From Clostridium lacusfryxellense (GTDB taxonomy: Bacteria > Bacillota > Clostridia > Clostridiales > Clostridiaceae): a stretch of 64,000 nucleotides of DNA. The translations under genes were made by a program, and so were the position numbers. Positions 36,901-46,075 of the stretch are shown here, piece by piece; position 1 is the stretch's first letter; the number at the start of each line of letters is the position of its first letter. The notes beneath the pieces are model-generated. The model saw nothing but the letters and a program-made list of their open reading frames with translations, searched no databases and was not told the origin of the DNA. The stretch spans positions 24,850 through 88,849 of the forward strand of contig NZ_JAHLEB010000019.1 in the NCBI RefSeq assembly GCF_018861735.1. Direction: 5' to 3'.

Positions 36901-39900
36901 TCTGGTATATCAAAAATAGTTTATAAAATTGGATCACAAGCTCAAGTGGAAGAGACAATAACAAATTCAAATCCTTTACCATTAGCGCCAGCAGTAGATA
37001 TACCACTAGTTTGGAACAAAGATATTACATGGTCAGAAGAGGATGGGAAAGATCTTCCAGTTTGGATTGAAGTAACTGATAATGCTGGTAATGTTGAAAC
37101 AGTTGATACTAAAGTAAACATTGATACAAATAAGCCAGGTGAATTAGATGTAAAAACATCTTATGGAAATAATACTTGGACTAAACAAGACGTACTTTAT
37201 ACCATTAATGGAGAATCAACAGTGTCAAAGATTCTAAGATATGAATATAAGGTATTGGATGAAAATTCAAAAATAGTTACCGATTGGACAACTGTCTCAG
37301 AGGGAACAGAAGCTCTAAAAAATCAAGTTACAATTAAACGTGAGGGTAAAAACAATGTTCAGTTTCGGTCAGTGTCATATGCAGAAGTTAACGGCACAGA
37401 AAATGCTACAGACAAGTATATTGCTTTAATTGACAAAGTTAAGCCTCTTAATCCAAATGTATCTATTGATGGGGCTGGGCTTAGTAATGATAGATGGTAT
37501 AGTGCAACTGATAAAACAGTAGTATTAGCCATAGCACAAGAAGATGATAGAGCTACGAATAACACCTGGTATAAGCTTGATAATGGTGAGTGGATTCAAG
37601 GCGCTTCAGTAGTTATAAGTGGCGATTTATCACATTCTCTTGTCGTGAAAACAGTAGATATTGCTGGGAATACTAGCAAAGAGATTGAATACAAGGTTAA
37701 TATTGATAATACATTACCAATACTAACGAATGGAAATATATCATTTCATAAGAAGAATACAGGATCATTTGAAAGATTTATGAATTTTGCTAGTTTTGGA
37801 CATTTCTTTAATGAGAAAATCTCCGCTACGATTACAGCAACTGATGCTACTAGCGGTGTAGCAGCTATTACTTACTACGCAACGCAAGAAGATAAAACAA
37901 CAAAGATTATTACAGATACTAAAGTAAATAATTCTTCTTCTAACAAAACATCTCAAAGTGTAACTTTTGATATAAACTCAAATTTCAAAGGGTATGTATT
38001 TGCAAAAGTTGTAGATGTGGGAGGAAATGAGATACCTGATTTTGTAACATCAGATGGTGTTATTATTGAGGATAAGAATAAAGAGCCTAGTGCGGCTAAC
38101 ATTGAAATAGTGCCAATAACAAAGCCTAATGCAAATGGATTTTACAAGGGCGATGTAGAGGTAAGCCTTAAAGTTAGTGACAATTATTCAGGAATAAATA
38201 AGATTAAATATACTGTTGGATCTGGAGAAGAGAAAACATATACTGCGCCAAATACAAGCAAGGATTATCTAACTAAAACATGGCAACAAAATGTAACAGT
38301 GCAAGCTCCAGAAAACAATAACAATAACGTGGATATTACACTAACGGCAGAAGATAATTCAGGTAATATAAAGACTCAAACTATTTCTATGAAAATAGAT
38401 ATTACAGTGCCAGTAATTGAAGTTAAATATGATAATAATAGTTCTTTAAAAGAAAAATATTTTAAAGCAAGCCGTAGGGCAATAATTAGTATTAATGAAT
38501 TAAACTTTAATTCAGCAGATATTAGAATTGTTGTAAAGAAAGATGGAGTACTACAAAATCAGTTAGTTCCGTCAACCAACTCATGGTCTAGGAATGGTGA
38601 TGTGAATACATCTTCAATAAACTATGATATGGATGGAGATTACACATTTGATATTGAGTATACAGATCTTGCGGGAAATTCAGCGATTAAATTTGCCCAG
38701 CATACGTTTGTTATTGATAAAACCCTTCCGAAGATTGCTGTAGCTTATGATAATAATAGTGTGAGTAATGTAAACTACTATAAAAATAGTCGTACAGCAA
38801 CATTGACAATTGATGAGGTTAATTTTAACGCTATAGAGGTAAAAGCTGTGGTGACGGTTACGGAGAATGGACAACCAGTAGCAACACCTACTATAGGTAA
38901 TTGGTCCGATGGTCCCAATGACACCCATATAGCGGTAATAAAGTTTACTGCAGATGCAAAGTATTCAATTAATATTGAATATAAAGATATTGCTGGAAAT
39001 TCTGCTAGCAAATTTGAAACACAAACATTTTTCGTTGATCAGACGAAACCAACATTAAGTATCTCAGAAGTGAAAGATTTATCAGCTAATAAAGATCCAA
39101 TAGCACCAATGATTACTTATTCTGACAAAAACATTGATATTAGTAAGGTTCAGATTGTCTTGAATGGTAATCTTGCTGGAAATGTAGCAGCTAAAGGTGT
39201 GAAAAAGGATATTCCAAATGGAAGTACCTTAAAACTTGATAAATTAGATGTTGATGATAATTATGTTTTAACAGTAATTATTACTGATAAATCTGGAAAC
39301 ATAACAAAACAATCTGTTTCTTTTTCAGTTAATCAAAATGGAGCAACATTTATATTCAATCAAAAGAAAACTGTAGAAGGAAAATATGTAAATACACCAT
39401 TTAAACCTTCAATTAAAGTATATGATGTTGATGAAGTTAGTATTATTTCTTTCTCATTAAACGGAAAGAATGTAGATTATGATTTTAAAAATGGAACAAT
39501 TAGCTTAAATGAAGAAATAAACAAGGATAATAAATATATTATTGCACTTGATGTTAAAGATACTGCGGGGAATACTACATCAATGAAACCAATTGAATTT
39601 TTCTTTGATTCAACTAAACCCCAAAATATAATTTCAGGAGTAAAAGATGGTGAAATTTATTTTGACACCTTGGATGTTGTAATTAAACAAGAGAATTCAA
39701 AAGATAAAGTTAAAAACTTAGTACTTAATGGTGAAAATTTAAAGGAATCAAATTACATTAAGAATGCAGATGGATCTGTTAAACTTACACTTACTGGTTT
39801 TAAAAAATATACTTTAGCTGTTGAATCAATTGATGAGGCAGGGAATATAAGTGACTACAATGAAACTAAATTCGAAATATCAAATAACTTGTTTGTAAAA

Positions 39901-40023
39901 TTTTATGCAACAAAACCATTGTTTTATGGAACACTTGTGGCAACTGGACTCGTGATTCTTGGGTTTATAGTATTTAACCTATTTTTCAAAAAGAAAAAGG
40001 TGGCTACGACAGAATCAGAATAA
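33973..40023 (+). CDS. Giant Ig-like repeat surface protein (adhesin-type)
   Basis: This 2016-residue protein has a long signal peptide (about 1-42, ending near VKAE), a carboxypeptidase-regulatory-like beta domain (about 45-118, AATNGAYSFTGVVYGEYTI), then more than a dozen Ig-like domains with AGN-type turns (DNAGN, DKAGN, DIAGN). Three large super-repeats of about 430 residues start near 35.2, 36.5 and 37.8 kb, each with an F-x-S/T-FG-Y/H-F signature. The C-terminus has a helix (about 1985-2005) and a KKKK tail, with no LPXTG, so it is membrane-anchored. It ends the Tad locus and probably mediates contact or adhesion. Confidence 0.9.
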   Translation: MKINIGEKISKRMIAIFMVCMMIFTMLPIGMFGAPLLEVKAEVTTGTISGVISGGNLGVTVELINSSSALVQTMTAATNGAYSFTGVVYGEYTISASKLGYKVESKAVNISNSISVAVDLTLHVTDDYTVTGTAGVENWYTSEVTLKAKSGKQIWNGIEWSDKYIVSTEGEDQKVVIKLKNGGTESVANVLISIDKVSPTVSEPIADFDNTVWKTSKKVSFTASDLIKLDRVYWSNEDNATAGTDLTITSTPGSYQFNVAEKGKYYVYAVDEAGNTTKKSIDIDNVDSEKPTIKNVTKSKNAEWSNVAETVTFEVADAGCGIEKVMYGTSAVSSEATGVAKLKDEKDGKYDFTTPTTEFNGTYYIWAYDKLGNISDVKKVIMNTDTTLPTIKPEDIVFSDKGGLLTKIGSFITFGYFSKSDVTVTITASDVAGLGGEVASISYFTAKDKAGAQPTSDKEMTKNVGVKSKNEVSFTLKPDFEGYVLATAKDKAGNEMVTPIGSSNGLMIENNNINKPEIKITPGATTGPFNGWFNEQVNIKFDVKNVKAGIAKINYTIKNDHDTTNQVEEEVILTNSSTTTLPTSWDPAVILLNKDGKNLVTVKVTDNAGNYKEESTTVNIDKKTPVKPTVTTEYDSKIWTRKDVVYTITEGTPTTDSRVLKYQYKVWDKIGTTMIQDWTDVTEGNETIKNQVTIKDKGHKNIQFRTVSKAAINGVETEKYTVQVDIGKPLDPTATIDTVQIDNNKWYSADAKTVVLNVAQEVDRAENYISYKLDGGEWIKGKDVKPVNVTVSGDKNHSLVVMTENTAGNKSDEKTYNINIEKTLPTINENDIVYKPIDQPKLSRIGNFLSFGYFFKEKVNVTIKAYDPGEVTSGVESISYYTAKTKDALGTFIKDVPLVSNAITFELPIGFEGYVFAIAKDKAGNVMGSPTVSDFSLMLENVKPNIIITPSAKTGSLNNGWYNGQVNINLNVKEDKSGISKIVYKIGSQAQVEETITNSNPLPLAPAVDIPLVWNKDITWSEEDGKDLPVWIEVTDNAGNVETVDTKVNIDTNKPGELDVKTSYGNNTWTKQDVLYTINGESTVSKILRYEYKVLDENSKIVTDWTTVSEGTEALKNQVTIKREGKNNVQFRSVSYAEVNGTENATDKYIALIDKVKPLNPNVSIDGAGLSNDRWYSATDKTVVLAIAQEDDRATNNTWYKLDNGEWIQGASVVISGDLSHSLVVKTVDIAGNTSKEIEYKVNIDNTLPILTNGNISFHKKNTGSFERFMNFASFGHFFNEKISATITATDATSGVAAITYYATQEDKTTKIITDTKVNNSSSNKTSQSVTFDINSNFKGYVFAKVVDVGGNEIPDFVTSDGVIIEDKNKEPSAANIEIVPITKPNANGFYKGDVEVSLKVSDNYSGINKIKYTVGSGEEKTYTAPNTSKDYLTKTWQQNVTVQAPENNNNNVDITLTAEDNSGNIKTQTISMKIDITVPVIEVKYDNNSSLKEKYFKASRRAIISINELNFNSADIRIVVKKDGVLQNQLVPSTNSWSRNGDVNTSSINYDMDGDYTFDIEYTDLAGNSAIKFAQHTFVIDKTLPKIAVAYDNNSVSNVNYYKNSRTATLTIDEVNFNAIEVKAVVTVTENGQPVATPTIGNWSDGPNDTHIAVIKFTADAKYSINIEYKDIAGNSASKFETQTFFVDQTKPTLSISEVKDLSANKDPIAPMITYSDKNIDISKVQIVLNGNLAGNVAAKGVKKDIPNGSTLKLDKLDVDDNYVLTVIITDKSGNITKQSVSFSVNQNGATFIFNQKKTVEGKYVNTPFKPSIKVYDVDEVSIISFSLNGKNVDYDFKNGTISLNEEINKDNKYIIALDVKDTAGNTTSMKPIEFFFDSTKPQNIISGVKDGEIYFDTLDVVIKQENSKDKVKNLVLNGENLKESNYIKNADGSVKLTLTGFKKYTLAVESIDEAGNISDYNETKFEISNNLFVKFYATKPLFYGTLVATGLVILGFIVFNLFFKKKKVATTESE

Positions 40024-40057
40024 GTAGTTCATGTATAAGTTAGGTCATAAAATATTT

Positions 40058-40105
40058 AATGCGTTGGTCAAAGAATTAAATTCTTTGACCAACGCATTTT
40101 ATTTT
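40058..40105. terminator. Bidirectional terminator ending the Tad locus
   Basis: A stem of about 19 bp (arms 40058-40076 and 40080-40098) is flanked by T/A-rich sequence on both sides. It separates the giant surface protein gene (+) from the TetR gene (-). Confidence 0.9.
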
Positions 40106-40116
40106 AGTAAATTTAA

Positions 40117-40755
40117 TTATAGTTCGTTAATTTCTATAAGTGGAATTATTAAATGATCAACAATATGTTCTACATAACTCATTTTAATAGGTTCGCCTGT
40201 AATGATTAGTTGATAAAATAATAACGCAGGGCCAACATCTGCAAGAAGTTTCAATTGATCTTTGTCTAATTTCTTATTTATGCAGCACTCTATTGCATCG
40301 CTAAATATACATGTTTGATTGGTTATACAATCTAAATGAAGCACCTCGGCTAATAATTTATCTCTGCTTATTGCTGTTGCAATTGATAACATTACCTTTT
40401 GCCTTATCTCGTCTTTTATCCCAAAATATATGCTAAGTAATTCACATAAATAATCTCTTAAATTGTCCGCGCAACGCTCAGAATCAATCTTCTGCTCACA
40501 TGGCATCATTAAGGTAATAGCTTCTGCTATAAGATACGGTTTAGATTTCCATCTGCGGTATAAGGTAGCTTTCCCGGCATGAGCCCGGAGTGCAATAGAA
40601 TCCATGGTGACACAGTCGTAACCATTCTCTGCTACAAGCTCCAAAGCAGCACGGAGAATAGCTAGATCACGCATTTTATCTACAGGTCTTCCAAGTTTGC
40701 CGGGGACTTTTTCTTCAATGGTTTCAATGAAATCGGATTTTTTTATTATATCCAT
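40117..40755 (-). CDS. TetR-family transcriptional regulator
   Basis: This 212-residue regulator has an N-terminal helix-turn-helix (about 30-75; ILRAALELVAENGYDCVTM, then AGKATLYRRWKSK) and a helical ligand domain of the TetR_C_11 kind. No transporter or enzyme gene lies beside it on the same strand. It is divergent from the DUF2156 gene, and the shared 155-base interval is the likely operator site. Target and ligand unknown. Confidence 0.9.
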   Translation of the reverse strand: MDIIKKSDFIETIEEKVPGKLGRPVDKMRDLAILRAALELVAENGYDCVTMDSIALRAHAGKATLYRRWKSKPYLIAEAITLMMPCEQKIDSERCADNLRDYLCELLSIYFGIKDEIRQKVMLSIATAISRDKLLAEVLHLDCITNQTCIFSDAIECCINKKLDKDQLKLLADVGPALLFYQLIITGEPIKMSYVEHIVDHLIIPLIEINEL

Positions 40756-40842
40756 ATCCTAACCTCTATTCTCTGTTTTCTATAAATATAACATAGTGTA
40801 AGAAGTTTTTCAACATAACTGAACAAAATAGTTTTGAAACTG

Positions 40843-40871
40843 TTGCGTTTTATTAATTGCTATGATATACT
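40843..40871 (+). promoter_or_regulatory. Likely promoter of the DUF2156 gene
   Basis: TTGCGT (40843-40848) and TATACT (40866-40871) are separated by 17 bases, 39 bases before the start codon. Confidence 0.45.
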
Positions 40872-40910
40872 CTCATTTATAAACTATAGGAATCGAAGGG
40901 TGGAACTATT

Positions 40911-41807
40911 ATGGTATTTAAAAAATTATGCTTAGAAGACAAAATCGAAATAGACAAATATATTTCTCCATACAAATTTTTAAGTTGTGAATATTCTTTT
41001 ACAAGTTTATATATTTGGAAAGACGCTTGTGATATTCAATACACTATATACAAGCAGGCTCTAATAATAAAAAAGAAGGATTTTGATGGAAACTATCATT
41101 TTATGCAACCTTTAGGGTATGCTAAAGAAGACCTTGGTGAGATTATAGAGAAGTTAAAAGCATATAGACAAGAATCTAATATGAAATATTTATTTAAAGA
41201 TCTAGAGGAGAGCTTTATAGAGGAATTTAATCTTTTAATTAACAAAGAAAATGAATTTTGTATAAAGGAAGATAGAGATAATTTTGACTATTTATATGAA
41301 GCTAAAAAACTTATGACTTTATCAGGTAAAAAACTTCATTCAAAAAAGAATCACTACAATGCTTTTATTAAGAACTATGACTATGAAGTAGTTGAGATTA
41401 ATGATAAAATAGTAATTGAAGATGTTAAAATTGCTGCTCAAAAGTGGTATGATGAAACAAATGAAAAAGATATTAAACTTTATTATGAACTTCAGTCAAT
41501 TAAGGGTATAATTAGTAATATGAATTTATTAAATCTTAATGGAGTGGCAGTATATGTTGACGGAAAAGTAGCGGCATTTAGTATCGGTGAAAGTTTGAAT
41601 GAAAAACTTGCTATAATTCATATTGAAAAAGGTGATAAAAATATAAATGGTGTTTACAGTTTTATTGCAAAAACCTTGATAGATAAGTGTTTTAGTAATG
41701 CAGAAATAATAAATAGAGAACAAGACCTAGGCATTGATGGACTTAGAAAATCTAAAATGTCTTATTATCCTCTAAAACTAGAAAAAAAATTTATTCTTAG
41801 CTTCTAG
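40911..41807 (+). CDS. DUF2156 / phosphatidylglycerol lysyltransferase-like domain protein
   Basis: This 298-residue protein has the GNAT-like double fold of the DUF2156 family: CEYSFTSLYIWKD near residue 25, a central KKLHSKKNHYNAFI block (about 143-156) and the late INREQDLGIDGLRKSKMSYYP (about 266-286). The related MprF domain moves aminoacyl groups to lipids; stand-alone clostridial forms have unknown substrates. It lacks the membrane half of MprF. GAAGGGTGG precedes the ATG. Confidence 0.88.
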   Translation: MVFKKLCLEDKIEIDKYISPYKFLSCEYSFTSLYIWKDACDIQYTIYKQALIIKKKDFDGNYHFMQPLGYAKEDLGEIIEKLKAYRQESNMKYLFKDLEESFIEEFNLLINKENEFCIKEDRDNFDYLYEAKKLMTLSGKKLHSKKNHYNAFIKNYDYEVVEINDKIVIEDVKIAAQKWYDETNEKDIKLYYELQSIKGIISNMNLLNLNGVAVYVDGKVAAFSIGESLNEKLAIIHIEKGDKNINGVYSFIAKTLIDKCFSNAEIINREQDLGIDGLRKSKMSYYPLKLEKKFILSF

Positions 41808-41859
41808 GAAAATAAGGATATAAATTAAGCACACAATGAGAAAGAGAGGTGGTTTTCTG

Positions 41860-43659
41860 ATGAAAAAGAGATCAGGTATCGCTGTTTGGATAATAATTTT
41901 TATTATTATTGCAGTATTTATGATTCCTAAATCAAGTCAGACTTCAACAATTATTAATTTTAATCAGTTTCAAACTAATTGGACCAGTAATACTATAAAG
42001 AGTTTTGTGGTGCAGGTAGACCAGATGTCAGTTACAGGAACTTTAAAAAATGGAACTTCATTTAAAACTATTGTTCCAGCAGCTAGACTATTTCAATTTA
42101 TAAAAGATAACCCAAAGAATCCAGCTATTCAAGAAACATATGTAAAACCAGCCACTATTCCAATGTGGTTACAGTTTTTACCTAATTTGCTATTGATATT
42201 AATGTTTGTAGGTTATGGTTTAATATTAATGAAGCAATCTAAGGGCGGAGCAGGTGGCGGCGGTGTAATGAAATTTGGAAAAAGTAAAGCAAAACTTGCT
42301 GATCCTACTGCGAAAAAAGTTAGTTTTGATGACGTTGCAGGAGCAGATGAAGAAAAAGCTGAACTTGCAGAGATAGTTGATTTCCTAAAACAACCTAAAA
42401 GATATATGGAAATGGGTGCTCGTATACCAAAGGGTGTTCTACTTATAGGACCACCAGGAACTGGTAAAACACTTCTTGCAAGAGCTATTTCAGGAGAGGC
42501 TGGAGTTCCATTTTTCAGTATCTCAGGTTCAGATTTTGTAGAAATGTTTGTAGGTGTTGGAGCTTCTAGAGTACGAGATTTATTTGAGCAAGCTAAAAAG
42601 AACGCACCATGTATAATATTTATAGATGAAATCGATGCTGTTGGAAGACAAAGAGGAGCAGGTGTCGGTGGTGGAAATGATGAACGTGAACAGACATTAA
42701 ACCAACTATTAGTTGAGATGGATGGTTTTGGAGAAAATGAAGGAATTATAATGATTGCAGCTACCAACAGATCGGATGTACTGGATCCAGCACTACTAAG
42801 ACCAGGTAGATTTGACAGACAAATACTTGTTGGAGTACCTGATAGAAAAGGTAGAGAAGAAATATTGGCAGTTCATTCTAAAAATAAACATCTTGAACCA
42901 GAAGTTAAACTTAGTGTACTTGCAAGCAGAACACCTGGATTTACAGGTGCAGACATTGAAAACTTAATGAATGAATCAGCACTTTTAGCAGTTAGAAAAG
43001 ATAAAAAACTTATAGGAATGGCTGAACTTGAAGAAGCAGTTACAAGAATAATTGCTGGACCTGAAAAGAAAAGTAGAGTTGTAATTGAGGCTGATAGAAG
43101 ACTTACAGCATATCATGAAGCAGGCCATGCAATTGTAATGAATTTACTTCCGATGTCAGATCCTGTTCATCAGATAAGTATAGTTCCAAGAGGAATGGCT
43201 GGTGGATATACTATGCGTCTTCCTGATGAGGACAGATCATATATGTCTAAGTCAAGACTTGAAGAAGAAATTGTAGGTCTCTTAGGTGGTAGAGTTGCAG
43301 AAAAACTAGTTATTGGAGATATAAGTACTGGTGCAAGCAATGATATTGAAAGAGCAACTTCAATTGCAAGAAAAATGATAATGGATTATGGAATGAGTGA
43401 TACCCTTGGACCGATAGCTTTTGGTTCAGGTAGTGACGAGGTATTCCTTGGAAGAGACATGGGTAAAGGTAAAAACTTTAGTGAAGAAACACTAAACAAA
43501 ATAGATATTGAGATAAAAAAACTTATAGATATAGCATATAACAAAGCATTGACTCTTCTAACTGAAAATAGAAGTAAACTTAATGCTGTTGCTGAAGAAC
43601 TCTTGATAAGAGAGAAGCTTGAGGGCGTTGAATTCCAAGAAATATTTGCAAGAAGTTAA
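41860..43659 (+). CDS. ftsH: ATP-dependent zinc metalloprotease FtsH
   Basis: This 599-residue membrane AAA+ protease has two N-terminal helices (about 7-24 and 100-124) around an outer domain, Walker A GPPGTGKT (about 197-204), Walker B IIFIDEID, the arginine-finger region with [21 protein letters not shown] split over the SRH, and the zinc site HEAGH (419-423). It degrades membrane and short-lived proteins. ATG 41860 is used because GAGAGGTGG precedes it; the ATG at 41836 would place that site inside the gene. It is a single gene with a terminator. Confidence 0.96.
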   Translation: MKKRSGIAVWIIIFIIIAVFMIPKSSQTSTIINFNQFQTNWTSNTIKSFVVQVDQMSVTGTLKNGTSFKTIVPAARLFQFIKDNPKNPAIQETYVKPATIPMWLQFLPNLLLILMFVGYGLILMKQSKGGAGGGGVMKFGKSKAKLADPTAKKVSFDDVAGADEEKAELAEIVDFLKQPKRYMEMGARIPKGVLLIGPPGTGKTLLARAISGEAGVPFFSISGSDFVEMFVGVGASRVRDLFEQAKKNAPCIIFIDEIDAVGRQRGAGVGGGNDEREQTLNQLLVEMDGFGENEGIIMIAATNRSDVLDPALLRPGRFDRQILVGVPDRKGREEILAVHSKNKHLEPEVKLSVLASRTPGFTGADIENLMNESALLAVRKDKKLIGMAELEEAVTRIIAGPEKKSRVVIEADRRLTAYHEAGHAIVMNLLPMSDPVHQISIVPRGMAGGYTMRLPDEDRSYMSKSRLEEEIVGLLGGRVAEKLVIGDISTGASNDIERATSIARKMIMDYGMSDTLGPIAFGSGSDEVFLGRDMGKGKNFSEETLNKIDIEIKKLIDIAYNKALTLLTENRSKLNAVAEELLIREKLEGVEFQEIFARS

Positions 43660-43674
43660 TTAATTAAATTAAGG

Positions 43675-43710
43675 TCGCACTCCTATTAATAATGGGGGTG
43701 CGATTTTTTT
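43675..43710 (+). terminator. Terminator of ftsH
   Basis: A GC-rich stem (43675-43687 with 43691-43703, including G-T pairs) is followed by a run of seven T. Confidence 0.85.
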
Positions 43711-43796
43711 ATTACATTATATAAACTCCGGGAGATATGCCTCGGAGTATATTATTTTGCAAAAAATGAAGGATAATTGTAGATGAGTGTTGAATA

Positions 43797-43824
43797 TTGA
43801 CATAACGTGTATTAAATATATTAC
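43797..43824 (+). promoter_or_regulatory. Possible promoter of the MBL lipoprotein gene
   Basis: TTGACA at 43797-43802 is a perfect -35; TATTAC at 43819-43824 is a weak -10 at 16 bases. The start codon is 12 bases downstream, which is short, so this is tentative. Confidence 0.35.
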
Positions 43825-43836
43825 AAGGGGATAAAA

Positions 43837-45018
43837 ATGAAAAATATGAAAAAGAATCTAATTTCTCTTTTGATATTAATGCTTATGTTCAGTTTGATTG
43901 GCTGCTCAAGTATATCTGAGAAAAATACAACAACAGTTTTAGCAAGTAAGGTAGAGTCAAAGCAGAATGTAACAAAGGGTAATCTAAAAGTTCATTTTAT
44001 AAATGTAGGACAAGCAGATAGTATTTTAATAGAGCAAGGCTCAAGCTCAATGTTAATAGACGCAGGGAATAATGAAGATGCAAATACTGTGAAGAATTAT
44101 ATAGCTGAGCAAGGAATTACAAAGCTTGATTACATTGTAGGTACTCATCCTCATGAAGACCATATAGGGGGAATGGATTACGTTATAAATAGTTTTGAGG
44201 TGGGTAAGATTTATATGCCTCGAGCTACATCAAACACTAAGACCTTCGAAGACGTAGTAAGTGCGATTAAGGCAAAGGGAATGAAAGCTACTGTACCTAA
44301 AGTTTTGGAAACTTTCAAAGTAGGTGATGCTACAGCTACAATTTTAGCCCCTAGTAGCGGTGACTATAAAGATATAAATAATACTTCAATTGTAATTAGG
44401 TTAACATTTGGTAATAATAGCTTTATGTTCGATGGCGATGCTGAGGATATATCTGAGAAGGAAATTATATCAAAGAAGTTTGATATAAGTGCTGATGTTC
44501 TTAAAGTAGGACACCATGGGTCTAACTCATCAAGCTCTCAAGAGTTTTTAGATAAAGTAAATCCCAAATATGCGGTTATTTCAGTAGGCATTGGTAATAG
44601 TTATGGTCACCCGCATAAAACCACAATGGAAAAACTCAAAGAAAAAAATATTAAAGTCTATAGGACAGATGAAAATGGAACAATTATTGCAACATCAGAT
44701 GGCAAAAACATAACATTCAATACTAAAGTTGGTAGCTATAATTTTGCAGGAACAGGATCAGGGGTTTCTAGTGATAGTGTGCCTTCTACTAATAAAAGTA
44801 GTAGCGCTAATACTTCAATATCACCGCAACCAATTACTGTACCTAAAGTATCAAATATTAGCAAAACTGTATACTATACTCCAAAAGGGAAATCATATCA
44901 CTATGATAAAAGTTGCAGTACACTATCAAGAAGTAATACTATATTAACGGGAACATTAGGTGATGCACTAAGTTCTTCGCATAACGATCCTTGTAATGTA
45001 TGTGCGGGAGGTAAATAG
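43837..45018 (+). CDS. ComEC-like metallo-beta-lactamase-fold lipoprotein
   Basis: This 393-residue protein has a lipobox LIGC (Cys23) and an MBL-fold domain (about 48-285) with the metal site THPHEDH (H104, H106, D108, H109), DGDAE and GHHGS. It is similar to the hydrolase half of ComEC. A Ser/Thr linker follows, then a C-terminal zinc-finger-like domain (about 345-393) with KSYHYDKSCSTLSRS and DPCNVC. Such proteins act on nucleic acids or phosphodiesters outside the cell. The DUF3006 gene starts right after its stop. Confidence 0.88.
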   Translation: MKNMKKNLISLLILMLMFSLIGCSSISEKNTTTVLASKVESKQNVTKGNLKVHFINVGQADSILIEQGSSSMLIDAGNNEDANTVKNYIAEQGITKLDYIVGTHPHEDHIGGMDYVINSFEVGKIYMPRATSNTKTFEDVVSAIKAKGMKATVPKVLETFKVGDATATILAPSSGDYKDINNTSIVIRLTFGNNSFMFDGDAEDISEKEIISKKFDISADVLKVGHHGSNSSSSQEFLDKVNPKYAVISVGIGNSYGHPHKTTMEKLKEKNIKVYRTDENGTIIATSDGKNITFNTKVGSYNFAGTGSGVSSDSVPSTNKSSSANTSISPQPITVPKVSNISKTVYYTPKGKSYHYDKSCSTLSRSNTILTGTLGDALSSSHNDPCNVCAGGK

Positions 45019-45231
45019 ATGGATGTAATAATTGATAGATTTGAAGGGAATTATGTTGTGTGTGAAAAAAAAGACAGAACTATGATGGATATTAAAAGAG
45101 ATAGTATACCTTCTGTGGCTAAAGAGGGGGATGTGCTAAGTATTAATGATGGTCTAATTACTATTGATGTAGAGGGAACTGAGAAAAGACGTAGAGAGAT
45201 TAAAAAATTAACAAAAGATTTATGGGAATAG
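45019..45231 (+). CDS. DUF3006 family protein
   Basis: This 70-residue protein starts MDVIIDRFEGNYVVCE and continues as a small beta barrel, then a basic-acidic tail. DUF3006 genes are regularly found directly after ComEC-like MBL genes, and here the ATG follows the upstream TAG without a gap. It is probably a partner of that hydrolase. A terminator lies about 30 bases downstream. Confidence 0.85.
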   Translation: MDVIIDRFEGNYVVCEKKDRTMMDIKRDSIPSVAKEGDVLSINDGLITIDVEGTEKRRREIKKLTKDLWE

Positions 45232-45259
45232 AAGTACTTTAAAAATATGAATAACCAAA

Positions 45260-45310
45260 TAGCACCTACGGACTAACACTTTTTAAAGTGATGGACCATA
45301 GGTGCTAGTT
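45260..45310. terminator. Bidirectional terminator with nested hairpin
   Basis: Outer arms at 45260-45268 and 45299-45307 flank a second small hairpin (CACTTTTTAAAGTG) at about 45278-45291. It lies between convergent genes. Confidence 0.7.
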
Positions 45311-45666
45311 TATTTTGTTTTCTTTTCATTTGAAGAAATATTTTTTATAATAGTAGTTAAAATATCTACTATATCTACTATATATCTTTGAAAAGGTGCA
45401 GTTGGCTTAAGATTACTTGAGGTTGTTGTCTTAACTACTACTGCAGTTACATCTTTTACATTGTCCGTTATGTCACACAAATTTTTAATTGTTTTTGGCA
45501 AGGTAGATAACAAATCATCAATGTTTATTTCATTCTTTCTGATAATAGAATTTACACTTGAGATGGTTTTTATAAATTTAAACAATATGACTATAAGTAA
45601 AACTAAAAGTATTATACCAAGTAAAATCAATATGATTTGCCCTAATTTAAAAATGTCAATATACAT
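45310..45666 (-). CDS. Membrane-anchored helical protein (DUF948-like)
   Basis: This protein of about 118 residues has one long N-terminal helix (about 6-33) followed by a helical, amphipathic part (about 35-80) and a polar tail, as in small DUF948-type proteins. ATG 45666 is preferred since GTGGTGA precedes it; the GTG codons upstream are part of that site. No functional motif. Confidence 0.6.
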   Translation of the reverse strand: MYIDIFKLGQIILILLGIILLVLLIVILFKFIKTISSVNSIIRKNEINIDDLLSTLPKTIKNLCDITDNVKDVTAVVVKTTTSSNLKPTAPFQRYIVDIVDILTTIIKNISSNEKKTK

Positions 45667-45856
45667 TAATATCACCACTATTCTTTTTAATTTTTATATA
45701 GATTTGTAATATATTAATATAAAATATATATGATTAGAGACAATTGATTATTACCATTACAGACAAAAATAGTTATTGTAAAATTAAGGTAACTTAAATT
45801 AGTAGATTGAATAATATAGTGTGATGTGACTTATAGAAGAAACGGAGGGAATTAAT

Positions 45857-46075
45857 TTGACTACGATTACAGGAAAATTCATACAAGATATACTTCAAAG
45901 ACACGGTAAAGCAATAGGTGATAATGAAGATAAAGAAATTAATCTAGGTGAAGGGACTACAGTGATTTCCAGCGTAATGGAGAAATGTTTACTTGAAGCC
46001 CTTGAAAAATTAGGTAAAACAGAAATAGATAAAGAAGTTCTTGTTGAAGTGGAAAAGAGGTTGAAGGAACATTAG
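45857..46075 (+). CDS. Small protein of unknown function
   Basis: This 72-residue protein has a helical, charged C-terminal half (about 38-72, MEKCLLEALEKLGKTEID). The start is TTG 45857 with GGAGG 8 bases before. Its stop overlaps the stop of the convergent ankyrin gene, and no terminator separates them. No family recognised. Confidence 0.6.
   Translation: MTTITGKFIQDILQRHGKAIGDNEDKEINLGEGTTVISSVMEKCLLEALEKLGKTEIDKEVLVEVEKRLKEH

Noticed and set aside
33973..40023. Sortase (LPXTG) anchoring of the giant surface protein
   Set aside because: The C-terminus has a helix and a KKKK tail followed by more residues, with no LPXTG-like motif.
42213..42767. A 184-codon minus-strand frame inside ftsH
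   Set aside because: It is an antisense shadow of conserved AAA+ coding sequence without a ribosome site.
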